Shown piece after piece: positions 12,501 to 23,112 of a DNA stretch of 64,000 nt; the stretch's first letter is position 1; each line of letters starts with the position of its first letter. The stretch comes from Ciona intestinalis (lineage: Eukaryota; Chordata; Ascidiacea; Phlebobranchia; Cionidae), in the NCBI RefSeq assembly GCF_000224145.3, contig NC_020168.2, positions 4,747,480-4,811,479 on the forward strand, read 5' to 3'. A model generated the notes under the pieces. It saw only the letters and a program-made list of their open reading frames with translations, did no database searches and had not been told where the DNA came from. The translations under genes and the position numbers were made by a program.

Positions 12501-14588
12501 GAAATGAAGTTCATATCCGGGCTCTCCGAGGACCCGATCCAAGAGGAGGAAGAGGTCTCGAACGAGTCCGGGAGCAGAAGGGGGTCCTCACCGAAGAAGG
12601 ATCACGACACGACATCGAAAGATGCAAAGCAGTCCAACGGCTCCCCGAAAAGGAAGTCGCAGAGCGATAAAGACTCGCCGCAAAAGCATTCGAACGGGAA
12701 AGAAAAAGTAAGAGCGATGGGCGGTGTCGTAATCACAAACACCATGGCTACCCGAGCAACGTCACAATCATCATTGTTACATCACACCTGCAGTTTGCTC
12801 ACGTACGCTTCGGTGTGGACATGGTGTTGGTTTCATTTGCAATCAACAAAAATGCCTCCCAAATTTCGACCGGTGTTTTGTTTCTTGCAAGCATGTCTTT
12901 GTCACCACAGCATCATTGTCGTTTTCCAAAGCATGATTCATCATACATTGCATGACCCTTCATATACTTTTGCTTACATATCTTTAATACTCTAGCGGTC
13001 ACCCAAAACAACAGCAAACTCAAGCAAACCTTTAATTATTTATTCCTAATGCACTTTCCGGTCGACTTATCTGTCCATCTGCAACGCCTTCTATACATAA
13101 TTACCTCAGCCTTGGTTTTACGAATTTACGCAATGAAGCAATTTCGGTACCATAATATGTTTGTCTCTAAAACAGAACAACAGTTCTGAGTAATTGTTTG
13201 TTTTGCAATTTCAAGATAAATCGTTTCTATTTTATGAAAAAATGTCTATTTCAATTTTTTTGTTTTAATTTGAAAAATTGTCTAAATTATTGTAATTGTC
13301 TATTTAACGACGTACAAGATAAATCGTTCCGTCGTGATTTTTTACATCGGTTTCGGTCGTTAATTTTTATTAAGCATAGTTTGGTATATACGTAATGGTA
13401 ATACACAAAGCACTGTACATATAGTTTAGCATGCTATCAGTATTATTCCAATTTACGCGTCACATTAACCTTGAAATTACGGCAGCGAAATGCAGTAAGT
13501 CACACACAAGTTATATACCACACCACAATGCACGCAACCATATCTCACAATGATGCTGTGTGGCCTTGACACCGCCATTCACTCTTTACTTCTTATACGC
13601 GCTGTCTGGAATACATATACACGCCCCTTTTATGCCACCCAAGCTCCCCTGGCAATATTACTGCCTAATTTACTTTCACCTAATATCGTAAAGTAGCATC
13701 TCATTTAGCTGTTTGTTCTTGCATGCTTATATGTCATATTATGTGTTGTAATTTTGTGAATACTAACTTATAGAGTACAATATTTATAGTAGTGTGGGGG
13801 GAGATGGGACATCTTTAGCACATTATATCCAAATATCCTAATCGTGAAAAACGGTCTATGGTAGTCGTGAAGATACGTTTTATAATTTTATGAATGTTCT
13901 TTGTTTACTACAAAAGAAAATAGAATAAAAAGGTGTCCTATCTTCCCCCACCCTACTATATATGCTGTATTCATTTTTAGCTGTGGTTTTAATCCTTTGT
14001 TACTCATTACATAGCAATTACTCAACGATCAAACTCCTAGAGTTTAAACAGTTTTATGTTACATTTGATTATTACCTTCAATCATTCAATATAATTCGAA
14101 ATTTGCTCTTGGGCAATTAACCAACAATAGTAACCTTCATTCCAAGTAGTTTACCACACTTTTCTATATTTATGTTTAGCTACAAGTAAAAAAAATAGAG
14201 ATAATTGGCATATAGTACTGTGGGGTAGGACGGGATACCGTTAACACCTAAATCCTATATTTCCTAATCGTGTTTTAAACATTTAACAACGCTCTTTAAG
14301 AGTCGCGGGGCTACGGTTCTATAAACATTCCTTGTTTACCATCAAATGGGACAAGAAAATAGAATAAAAAATGTCCCATTTTACCCCAACCTACTATATG
14401 TACAGCTAAAAACAAAATGGAACACCGGGTAATTGGTTCATGCCTATTTTTTCGACAAATTAAGTCTGTAATGTTATTTTCGACAGCTGGTGCAAGCCAC
14501 AAAACCTGCAGCAAGTGAAAACGGTCGTCCTTCTCCGACATCTAGCGGCAACAGCGCCAAGGAATCGAAGACATGTATCATAATGTGA
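505..14588 (+). CDS. KIF28: Kinesin-3 family motor, KIF28/KLP-6 type, with C-terminal CaaX-like motif
   Basis: Plus-end microtubule motor, 26 exons, 1073 aa. Exons: 505-518, 1627-1665, 1785-1861, 1980-2019, 2248-2366, 2936-3014, 3156-3219, 3942-4128, 4650-4802, 5088-5185, 5346-5512, 5784-5941, 6139-6242, 6463-6653, 6883-7025, 7384-7527, 7792-7939, 8455-8542, 9016-9189, 9530-9652, 9986-10093, 10227-10388, 10715-10873, 11657-11785, 12456-12707, 14487-14588. They sum to 3222 nt in one frame. The motor domain (about 1-350) shows the P-loop GQTGSGKS at 106-113, switch I NATSSRAH and switch II DLAGSE near 255-260. A short coiled coil follows (about 360-433), then an FHA domain (about 455-560, IGRK at 480-483), a KIF1B/DUF3694-like region (about 640-860) and a Ser/Lys/Glu-rich tail. 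The tail lacks the PH domain of KIF1A/B, which favours KIF28/KLP-6. The protein ends KTCIIM, a CaaX-type box. Rodent KIF28 is linked to mitochondrial transport and worm KLP-6 to cilia; cargo here is unknown. Confidence 0.9.
3770..3860 (+). repeat. SINE-like composite repeat, 3' part
   Basis: The stretch matches the tail half of the SINE-like family (compare 51680-51930): the words for 'cacaaagttac', 'aaggtgtatgaaac' and 'cactggtgttataa' occur in the same order. It lies in the intron before kinesin exon 8. Confidence 0.6.
4270..4335 (+). repeat. SINE-like repeat fragment (tail)
   Basis: A fragment with 'acacccatgttataac' and 'gccagccacgc', the end of the SINE-like family. It lies just upstream of, and inverted relative to, the copy at 4390-4635. 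Confidence 0.5.
4390..4635 (-). repeat. SINE-like composite repeat, nearly full length
   Basis: Read on the minus strand it gives the family order: a head with 'tgtgggcgtatgtg', the middle 'cggtcactaatgggttgtcc', a T/A-rich linker, 'aatcacccacaaagttac', and a tail ending in 'ccagccacgcga'. It runs almost to the splice acceptor of kinesin exon 9 at 4650. Confidence 0.7.
4826..4865. repeat. Tandem duplication of about 20 bp
   Basis: The unit 'tttaaaattgttctaaaacg' occurs twice in direct succession inside a kinesin intron. Confidence 0.8.
8215..8345 (+). repeat. SINE-like repeat, head part (degenerate)
   Basis: It contains 'ctgcaaccattgtaggtgtaag', 'tgtccttaggcaa' and 'gtcagccatac', the head and middle of the SINE-like family, in diverged form. 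It lies in a kinesin intron. Confidence 0.5.
8605..8695. repeat. Imperfect tandem repeats (about 26-29 bp, three units)
   Basis: The core 'atatgattgtaaa' recurs three times with a following 'acg' and T-rich spacer. It lies in the kinesin intron after exon 18. Confidence 0.6.
9225..9350. repeat. Imperfect tandem repeats around 'attaggggcatgagctgtatt'
   Basis: Variants of the unit (gcataagctgtatt, gaatgagctgtatt, gcatgagctgtatt) are separated by 'aaatatta' words. The stretch lies in an intron and has no coding role. Confidence 0.55.
9740..9960 (+). repeat. SINE-like composite repeat, degenerate
   Basis: It has 'ccattgttggtgtatgtgtcc', then a 'ccagtggt' and 'gttgtctaaattgtcaaccatac' middle, then 'aagttacatg'. 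This is the family order at reduced similarity. It ends close to the acceptor of kinesin exon 21. Confidence 0.55.
11570..11625 (-). repeat. SINE-like repeat, tail end only
   Basis: 'aacttgctttttcctcgcgtggctgg' followed by 'aaaacgaca' is the reverse complement of the SINE-like tail. It lies in a kinesin intron just upstream of exon 24. Confidence 0.6.
12300..12720. other. GC- and CpG-rich island over the penultimate kinesin exon
   Basis: Base composition changes sharply here. The intron end from about 12300 and all of the exon 12456-12707 are rich in G, C and CpG, and third codon positions are mostly G or C, unlike the AT-rich exons before it. The reading frame across the exon is intact. An internal promoter or an unmethylated CpG island is one explanation. 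Confidence 0.6.
13785..13961. mobile_element. TIR MITE, copy in last kinesin intron
   Basis: It begins tatagtagtgtggggggagatg and ends with the inverted complement 'cttcccccaccctactata'. No open reading frame is present. The element is about 175 bp with TATA at both ends. Confidence 0.85.
14211..14399. mobile_element. TIR MITE, second subtype
   Basis: The left end reads tatagtactgtggggtag and the right end 'ttaccccaacctactata'. It is about 190 bp and sits shortly before the acceptor of the last kinesin exon. Confidence 0.8.
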
Positions 14589-15336
14589 AGCCCCCAACGT
14601 TATGAGGCTCTAACACTGTGCAATAGAGCGGATATTTCGCCAGTTACGCAGCGCATGTATTCCGTAGCAGTAGCTATACCATGGCACAGTCCGAAATCGC
14701 ACACTCACTGTACATATCAACAAAAGTTCATTTCTTTGATTTTTTTATCGCTTGTCTATCCCATCCGTATTCTTGGACCTTATTCCCGAAGGTCACACTT
14801 TTGGCCGATACTTAAGGTGTCCTTACTGCTTTTAAATAAGTTCTATAAATATCGTTTTTTTCTCATACCGTACACGCACTACAGTTCGTGTTTTTTACTG
14901 TGTGCCTTTTAATCTCGAGCTGCGTTTATATTATCTCGATAATCAAGGATATTAGCCTTTTTTATATTTATTTCGTCCATTTCACCGCTTTTGCACTTAC
15001 GAACCGCACGTACAGCAACTTTGTCGAATTTATACAGTTAACCGATCAGGATTACAGTAACGATGCAATAATTCGTGTTTGGTGGTGAAATCAGTCTTCA
15101 ATTTTGAGTAATTTAGGTTACGAAGGCGCCATGCTAAATTTCACACGCTGTCATGTTTCTATTTGTACGATACTACTGTTCATGCGTTTCCAAGCCAATA
15201 GTGCCCCTGAGGTATGTGGCCACAATTTTCTCTTGTACTATTTTCGCGTAACATCATAATTTATGTACGAATCGAATGACCCGTAGACACTGTTAATCCC
15301 TGCGCACTGTACGCATACCATTTTCTGTATCACCCA

Positions 15337-15342
15337 AATAAA
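15337..15342 (+). terminator. Candidate poly(A) signal AATAAA of the kinesin gene
   Basis: Canonical hexamer about 750 bp after the kinesin stop codon at 14588 and in the right orientation. Its use is inferred, not shown. Confidence 0.4.
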
Positions 15343-15947
15343 TGAAACCTTATTTTGGTACCGAGCGATCTATGTTCAGAACGTCGAAGGGTATACTTTG
15401 TTGAACTATTTGATGCAGTTAACAGCCGCAGTGAAGCGGTGAAACATAGGCCAACCTGGATGATTAAGCTCACGCCGCCCATTTACCTGATCATAGTTAT
15501 CATTGTGACGTAACCAAGTGTTCGCTCTGGTTGATCACTTAACTAGCACACACTCTTATAAAGAACTGCGGATAGGTTTATAACATCATAGTAGAAATTT
15601 TCTATCTTAACATTCCAAGAAAAGAGTGTGCTTGTCATGGTGACAGACACGTGACGCAGCAAAGTTTTCGCACTCCGTGACGCGCTAACAAATAGTGAGA
15701 GACAGATCAGCCTGCTTGGTCATCTGCCGCTGCTGTAGGCTGGGTTTTACCGTTCGGTCAGTGTCTTACACCGCTTCGGTCAATACGAATTGAAAGACAG
15801 CCTTGGTAAATCTTAGAGGCGAATATGACAGTAGTTCGAAAACAGTTTGAAATGACGTTATAGCATTGCAGATTGCGAAAGAGAGTTTTCAGAAAATTAA
15901 AAACGTAATCTCTTTATACGTGACCAAACCAAACGTTTCCTTGAACT

Positions 15948-16003
15948 GAATAATATGCAGCAAACTATAGTTGAATAATATGCAATTGAATAATATGCAG
16001 CAA
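15948..16003. repeat. Short tandem repeat of 'gaataatatgca'
   Basis: The 12-base word occurs three times, twice followed by 'gcaaa'. No coding frame crosses it. Confidence 0.7.
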
Positions 16004-17754
16004 AAGTTGTTCTATGTGTATGTGTCACAAATGCGGTGTAATATCTGTACTTAATTGATTATTTTACTTGGCTGAGGGCTCTTTACGTCATGTTTCGACT
16101 ATACGTTTGTCGATTTCGATTTGTCAGTGTTTTGCCGAGCCGCAGGACCAAATTGCGCCTGCACCGAATTTTAAAAAGCACTTGGCTGTACAATGAGTTG
16201 CGCGAGTGTTTAGAATAAGCCTTAACCAATAAATTTATTACTGCCCCATTTTCTGTATGCTACATCTTTGTTTAACGTCGAGTAATTTCTGTCATTGCCA
16301 CAGCTATCATCTATCGAATACCTTACACAGTTGTTGACCATGGAAGCGTTTAATGACGTACATATAAAGAGTTCAGTTAGGTTTATTTCGTCGCGACGAC
16401 GTGACGAAATAACGAGTTTGCATATTGGTCGAACGCAGGCAATACCCAGGAGAAAATAGAATAACTTTGGCATAATTTGACAATTTAGGGCAGCGTTAAG
16501 CGGAAATACATTTCATGATTTGTTAATGTAATGTCAGTTCAGATTTTGGACGCAACACAAATATGTTTTAGCATAGCTACATCGATATTTATTTTAAGGT
16601 TACTATTGTTATGTTTAAAGCTCTACTTAAACTTGGTTTCACCTTGAGCTTTTGTGAAGCAACAAGTAAACTGAAAAGGTTGGCGATTTAATAATGTTCG
16701 CTTGGTTGCTTCCATTATATTGCTTTCTAAGAAGGTATTCGCTAACTTCCCGTTCTGGGCGTATACACTGCGATGTTTCAGCTGGCGTGTGGTTTGAATC
16801 AAAAATTGTTTTTTTTTAATTCTGCAAATATTTCTCCGCATGAGTTTTTTCAGTCATTCATTAATGTAAGCGTACATTTTTTGGCAGTGAAATCGATATT
16901 TTATCTTAAAAATAAACGATCGTGCTTCTAAGATATCTCGTGCCTATACCCACATGCATGGTACCGGTATACACAGATAGCTAACGTCTATCCTGGGTCC
17001 AAACTGTGTACGTGATTGGAGTTTGTTGTTGTTGTCAGACGCTCTCTTCTCCTACACATACCGAACAAGTCTACGCCCCTTTACGCCTTTCTCTTTCTTT
17101 ATCCTAACACGCTCGCTTAAATAGCCTCTCTCGTTTTCGACTTCGATCCGTTAGATCACGAGTACTCTGACGTATCCGTGACGTCGCTCTGACATCACGA
17201 CTTGTAAACGGCTAACTCTTCCGGAATATTCTGCGATATACTATTTAAGAGATGGGGATTGAGTGTTACATATTAGTTGGTGGTAGGTCGATATTAGGGT
17301 TAAGCTTGACATAACCATTGGATTGGCGACTAATGGAATATTGGACTCGGACCAACATATTAAGGTAGGATCTTACTATCTTTCCAATACCTGCATAGAG
17401 TTTCTATGCATCTGAAAATCTTATAACCGGTATTGTAATAGTGACAAATTTTAGTCGGTGTTTACATTGTAGCTCACTTTCTCAGCTTAACCGTCAGCTA
17501 TAAATTACTTTTAGTGTCACTAATTACCGATTTTCCAAGCGGATTAAAACTACGTCAAACAAGCGATTAAACCGTCCGCATGCGTGTTATTCTTAAGGGA
17601 CCGAACGACCTTTTGCAGTGCAGGCTTCAAACAAATAGTGGAATAAAAACAGACATTTGCGGCTGAGCTTGACCTTGCTGTTGGTTTAGCTAAGCGGAAG
17701 TCAACAAAGCGAGGTGTTGGTGTATCCATATTAAGATGTACGTCAGCTTTCGTG

Positions 17755-18050
17755 GTGAAGTAAATAAAAAAAAGGAATAATTTGAAATACCTGAACTTGG
17801 CTTGGGGCTTAAAATATTAACACGAATGTACCATGATTTGAAGGTCCACGTTTTCGGTACAGTTCAACTGGGATTAAACCGAACCATTTACTTCTACTGT
17901 GGTCAAGTAAATATACATAAAGGATAATTTGAAATGTATACATTACTTGTAATGCTGAACTTGTCAAATATTAACCCGGATGTAAGCCCGACATATAAAG
18001 TCCAAATTTACGACACAGTTCAACTGAGATCAAATCGATAAGTTTCTTAT
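17755..18050. repeat. Diverged tandem duplication, two units of about 147 bp
   Basis: Unit 1 (17755-17901) and unit 2 (17902-18050) share, in order, 'aagtaaata', 'ggataatttgaaat', 'ctgaactt', 'aaatattaac', 'gatgta', 'aagtcca' and 'acagttcaactg'. They differ by many substitutions and small indels, so the duplication is old. Confidence 0.75.
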
Positions 18051-18250
18051 ATTTTTAGGGCGCATTATAGGCCAGACGATGCATTGCATAATATGCAACG
18101 ATTTTACAGGATTAGCTGCGCTATTAAATAGACAGTTGGCCAGCAAATTAACATTTTGTTAAAATAATGTATAAAAGAAACGTACCATTTGTATAGTACA
18201 ATATCGCATATATTACAAACTGCCATAACCATGCTTAATCTAAACATAAT

Positions 18251-18428
18251 ATATTAGGGTAGGGGGAGATGGGAGACCTTTAGCACATATTATCGTAAAA
18301 TCTAATCGTATTTAAAACAATATAAGTAGTGAGGATACGATATTATATTTCTTTTAAAAATCTTTGTTTACTACCAAATGGAACGAGAAAATACAGTGAA
18401 AAGGTTTCCCATCTTCTCCCACCATATA
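18251..18428. mobile_element. TIR MITE
   Basis: The left end is 'attagggtagggggagatggg' and the right end 'ccatcttctcccaccatata'. It is about 178 bp, non-coding, and matches the family core including 'ctttgtttactaccaaatgg'. Confidence 0.8.
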
Positions 18429-18497
18429 GAGAACTTAGCAAGTCACATACCGGCATAATAATAAAATAGTAAAAGAGCAAAGTAACTCACACTGTAT

Positions 18498-18672
18498 CTA
18501 TAGTACTGTGGAATAAGATAACACGATATCCTATATTTCGTAACCTTGTTTTTAACAATAGCAACGCTTTTTTAAAGCATACGGCTGTGTAATCTTATAA
18601 ATACTCTTTGTTTACTATTTAATGAGACGATGAAAGAGATTAAAACAAACCTTTTCACCCCAACCTAATATG
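18498..18672. mobile_element. TIR MITE, second subtype
   Basis: It begins 'tatagtactgtgg' and ends 'ttcaccccaacctaata', with the family interior 'ctttgtttactat'. It is about 175 bp and only 70 bp from the previous copy. Confidence 0.75.
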
Positions 18673-20538
18673 GAGTAACGAAGGGAACTTAACATTACAA
18701 CTACGCTATGGTGGTTAGGAAATGCGCGTAGGGAATCTCGATACAGAACAGTCGAAAGTTTGGTATAAATAAAATGATTGTAAATAAACATTAAGCCGCA
18801 AACCATTAAAAACAAACGTGACAAAATGCACGTGTGCATCAAACGAGAGAAGTAAACAAAAAAAGTTTGCTGGAAGGAGGCCCATCTCTCTTTTATCCTG
18901 GCGTGTCGTTATGCTCTCTATCTATTTTCAAAATGATAAAGCTTTTCTAGTTGCACGTGCGTTCACACGCGTATTTCTGCGTATAAGATTGGTCGTAGAA
19001 GCATCATTTGTTTACAGTCGATAAGAAAGAGAGCAAGGGATGTGTGGTTATAACTCGAAGTGCATATTTGTTAATAAATATTGAAATATATCTGATAGCC
19101 TAATACTACCAAGTTTATCAGTAACAGCTTGTATTTTGAAAGAGTATTTTCTGAAGCGACCCATTTTGAATTTTTTATTATACAAAAAGTGGTCTTAGAT
19201 AACGGCGTCGTTGTGGTGTATGCATTTCCTGGAAAAACTGTACGGTTTTCTAGGAAAATGCAAAAAAAACGCGCAACCAAATCGTCGTATTGGCGTTGCT
19301 GAAAATGTGTGATTTGTAGGCGTATGTTACGGTTTGTATGGGCTCGATGTTAGTTTAAGTCGTGGCAAACAAATGAAGAGTCAGAAAACACATTGGTCAA
19401 TAATTTTTCGGGTGAGGCATAGTATTTTGTGAGGTAGGTTGTGATAAATACGATGTTTAATGCTTAACGCCAAAATGACGTTGCTATATTATGCAGAGTT
19501 CTGCTACTAGGACCATACGTAATTTCCGGTAGGCTAACCAATCAGATATTGGATGCGCTTCATATAATCAATATACAGAGAATTGTACTTCTTGAAAAAG
19601 GTATAGCACTAATAAAATACAAGTATAAATTAAAACACTCGTTACAACGTATATTGTCTAATGTCTACTCTGGGCTCTTATTTGTAAAGTTGGTCCACAA
19701 GTTTACATACATGTATATGCGACAGACCTGATGTATGTGTATGTGAGGGCTAGCAATTGCTTACAACTTTTGGGCCTGCGTATTATTGGTTTCCATTCAC
19801 ATGTTTGGTCGATAAATGTAATCACAGAGACTCCTAACTTAGCGTAATTGGTATAGACACGCTGGTTCTTTCAGGTTATCTTGTTACAAATACATTTCAG
19901 CTTGTAATACAGATAAACACAAAATTCTGCACATACGTTAACCGGTATATGAATAGGTATGTATGTATCAATGTATGGTACCTTGTTGAGTAGCGTTATG
20001 TTTATGTTCTCTCTGTATGCCTTACAAAGTCGACTTCCCTTTTGCCCTTGAATCAATAGAGCTGCTGTGACGTTGCTGGTACGTAAGCTGGATAAAGAGC
20101 AGATAAGAATTTAGATATAGATTGTCGATATATGTCTGTGTTTTTTTTACCCATTAAGCAAGCTTTTACCCTGAGGTAGAATACACATGAATATTATAGT
20201 ATAATAAATATTATATTTGGTCGAAAATATGTGTTTGCATATACCGAATCGATATAAGGCGTATATACCGTCGTATAGCTGTGTTTTATAAATCAATAAT
20301 TTGAACCCGTATCAGTTTACCGCGAGGTCTATAGCATAATAAATAGTATTTAGCGCTTTTGTGCTACCGTAATATATTGTACATTTCCAAATAAAAGCTC
20401 TTGATTCATTTACTCTAATCTACTTATTTTCTGCAAAACTAGACCTGTGAGATTGTGGTTAAATTTTTTAAAGGTAGCAATGCTTACAGTCGATTCTAAT
20501 TATACGCAACTTAAAAGTACTGGAATAATTTTGTTAAC

Positions 20539-23055
20539 ATGAACTCTGAAATGTTTTCTATTCACCCAACGGAAGTACGATTACCAAAACACCACCACTC
20601 CGGTTCAGACGAGGATATTCATATTACACAACCCCTGCGTAACAGCGCGCCAAGCAGATTGCAGAATTTTGAAACTTTTTACCGGGATTCAGTTGTTTCA
20701 AACAACAAAAATAAACTTAAAACTCACTCTCTAACTAATTTATTTGCCTTCGACAGTGTGGGATATTCTTGCATTGTTGCATCACCACGAGAGTGCTATT
20801 GCGTCACAGATCAATTTACTTATGAATCTACCACAGAGAATATGCTTGTACCCAACGACCAGCATCCAAATGATGAAGAACCGGGTATGATAGATTCTCT
20901 ATCATCTCCCGCAAGCAATGAAGTCGATGCGGTGCAAACTGTACTAACAGTAGAAGCTACGAGTACGTTTTCACCCAGCAAAGATGTTCCCAGACGAGGA
21001 ACTGGTGAATTAAAAAGGCAGCTGTCCGATCCTGCAATGCCAGCAACTACACAAAACGATAACTTCAAAGAACGAACGGGTAATGACAAAGAACTGGAAG
21101 ATTGTGAAATGTTAGAGCAAAACGACTTATTCTGTAATGAAGAACCGTTGACAACCCACTCTGACGAGACGGGTGTGTTTGACATGACAGATATCTTAGA
21201 TAACTTGGACGACAAGGTTTTTGTTGATAAAACACCCCGAAAAGCGAATGCATCTGGGACCGAAGAAAAACAGCAAGCACAAGCGTAAGACAAAAACTTT
21301 TATGTATATTCGTAGTTTTAAACTTGTTAAAAAAAACATTTTTTAATTGGACATTGTAGGGAAGTTCTATTGTCTTGATTTTTCCTTTTTTTAAATAGTA
21401 GCGGACTAGCGGTGTGATATGCAAGATTTTCTTACGTACGGTGTATGACCGTAATAATATAGATACCTATAATGTATGCAGAAGTACAGAGGACGAGCTG
21501 GAAGTCTTTCACGTTCCAAACCCGGTACGTCGTTCAAGGTCAGACACAGATAATGGATGCGTGACACATGCGGCAAGCACCGTGCGTAGAAGAAAGTCTG
21601 TTCATTTTGCGGATTCTCGTGGTCTTGATTTGGAAGTGCGCATATCATTTAAACAAGACGATCATAACGTACCGCCACGTTTAAAAGAGGTTCGTCTGTC
21701 AGCAGACACATATGTAACTTGATAAAGGTGTCACGTCAAAATAACTTGTTGGCAAGTTATAAGTCTAAGGTGTTGACATATTGGTTGCGTCATATTACGA
21801 GGTACGTCATATGGTATTAACACGTTTAATGTAACTGAAGGCATTAGACAAAGTACGAGCGCAAGTCGACGGAGAACCGTCGGGAATGGAACTATACGCT
21901 GGAGGGAGTTTTGATACAGTTCGGACACATTTTTCTCTCAATGTAAACTTTCAGCAACCTTTTTTGGACCCAAGTTTTCAGAGAAGGTAGGGCGTGATTT
22001 CTGCGTAGGCTTTGTTACACCATCAAACGCTATAAGGGCGTATTATTTAACCGTATAGGTATGTGTGAGAACTTCATTTATATATAGCAGGTTAGGCCTT
22101 AGTGACATATTTCTATTCAGTTTTATCGTCTTATTTAGTAGCAAACACAAATATTCAAAGAATTATTACCGTATCCTCTCAATGTTGGTGTCCTTAATTG
22201 AATAAAAAAAGGAAATATTAAATAGCTGCCAACGAATGTCCTATATACAATACATTTAGTAGGGCATGGTTCACGGTATTCATCCTACCCCACAGTGCTA
22301 AACATTCATATTTAATAATCTGATTTTTATACCTAGGATATCAAGTCAAAACGTTTGTTTGGAAAGTATTTCGATCCTTCCATTTTCTCTGTCACTCACA
22401 GGCGTTATACGAGTCGTCAATCTTGAGTTTCAAAAACAAGTTTTCGTCCGTTACACAGCGAATAAATGGAGGTATACGGTCTTAATCGTCTATAGCAGGG
22501 CGTATGACTGTGTTTTGGTCGCCCATACCGACAACCGCACGATTTTTCGGATTCCTTTAAATTTACGTTTCAATATATATACATGTTTAGTAAGGTGGGG
22601 GGAGATGGGACACTTTGCACATTTTGTAGTAAACTAAGAAGAATCAAAAAAATATAAAACTGTTTCCTCACAACTACCATAGACCGTTGTTAGTTGCTTA
22701 AAACACTATCAGGATATTTGTATATAATGTGCCAATTAAAAAGGTCTCGTGTTCCCCCCACCCTACAATACAAAGACTATATGTCAATAATAACATATAC
22801 GTTTCAATTTCCAGATCCTTTTCGGATATTCCCGCGTGTTTCGTGTCCACCGTTCATAATTTCAATCAGGATCAGTTTTCCTTTCACTGTGTTGCGCCAA
22901 GCGATATACAAAGCAATGACGTCATCGAAATGGCAGTGGGTTACAGACTACCGTTATCGGGCCGGACATTCTGGGACAATAACAACGGAAGAAATTACGC
23001 AATAAGCTACGTCGAGCACCATGCCACGCATTCAGATACCGCGTTGATGACGTAG
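20539..23055 (+). CDS. Protein phosphatase 1 glycogen-targeting regulatory subunit (PPP1R3 family)
   Basis: Targets PP1 to glycogen so that it can dephosphorylate glycogen synthase and phosphorylase enzymes. Five exons, 491 aa: 20539-21284, 21482-21689, 21841-21986, 22337-22471, 22815-23055; 1476 nt in frame. An acidic, Ser/Thr-rich N-terminal half (1-248) precedes a PP1-docking RVxF motif, KSVHF at 287-291, in the usual family setting RRKSVHFADSRGLDLE. A CBM21 glycogen-binding domain follows (about 350-477). It includes VCLES (family VCLEN) at 373-377, the KW-RSFSD turn near 411, and WDNNNGRNY at 465-473, the glycogen/glycogen-synthase contact motif. Basophilic kinase-type sites (RQLSDP, RRSRSD) are visible. 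Which vertebrate paralogue (R3A-R3G) is closest cannot be told by eye. Confidence 0.9.
22587..22770. mobile_element. TIR MITE in last intron of the PPP1R3 gene
   Basis: The left end is 'tttagtaaggtggggggagatggg' in part, the right end 'gttccccccaccctacaata'. It lies only about 45 bp before the last exon and leaves the splice site intact. Confidence 0.8.
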
Positions 23056-23112
23056 GGTGACGTCACACCCAATGACGTCATACCCCGTGACGTCATATCA
23101 TCAGTAACGTCA
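23046..23112. promoter_or_regulatory. Cluster of CRE-type palindromes (TGACGTCA) in a 15-bp array
   Basis: Perfect TGACGTCA palindromes start at 23058, 23073 and 23088, each 15 bp apart. A TAACGTCA follows at 23105, and a TGACGTAG overlaps the PPP1R3 stop codon at 23046. Another perfect copy lies upstream inside the same exon at 22918-22925. TGACGTCA is the binding site of CREB/ATF bZIP factors. Use as an enhancer is inference; the array could also be a minisatellite. Confidence 0.6.

Larger units (their letters stand above)
14589..20538. other. Long spacer: kinesin 3' UTR, then non-coding DNA with MITEs
   Basis: The first several hundred bases should be kinesin 3' UTR; an AATAAA lies at 15337-15342. 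The rest has only short, unconvincing open frames on both strands. It contains MITEs at 18251 and 18498, a short tandem repeat at 15948-16003 and a diverged tandem duplication at 17755-18050. It may hold control elements for the PPP1R3 gene downstream. I see no tRNA or other RNA gene. Confidence 0.5.

Noticed and set aside
15400-20500. Retrovirus-like or other large mobile element in the long spacer
   Set aside because: No reverse transcriptase, integrase, capsid or long terminal repeat signature was seen; only MITEs and short tandem repeats.
20820-21424. Minus-strand frames of 157 and 119 codons
   Set aside because: They lie fully antisense to PPP1R3 exon 1, have no domain and no splice logic; shadow frames of a real exon.
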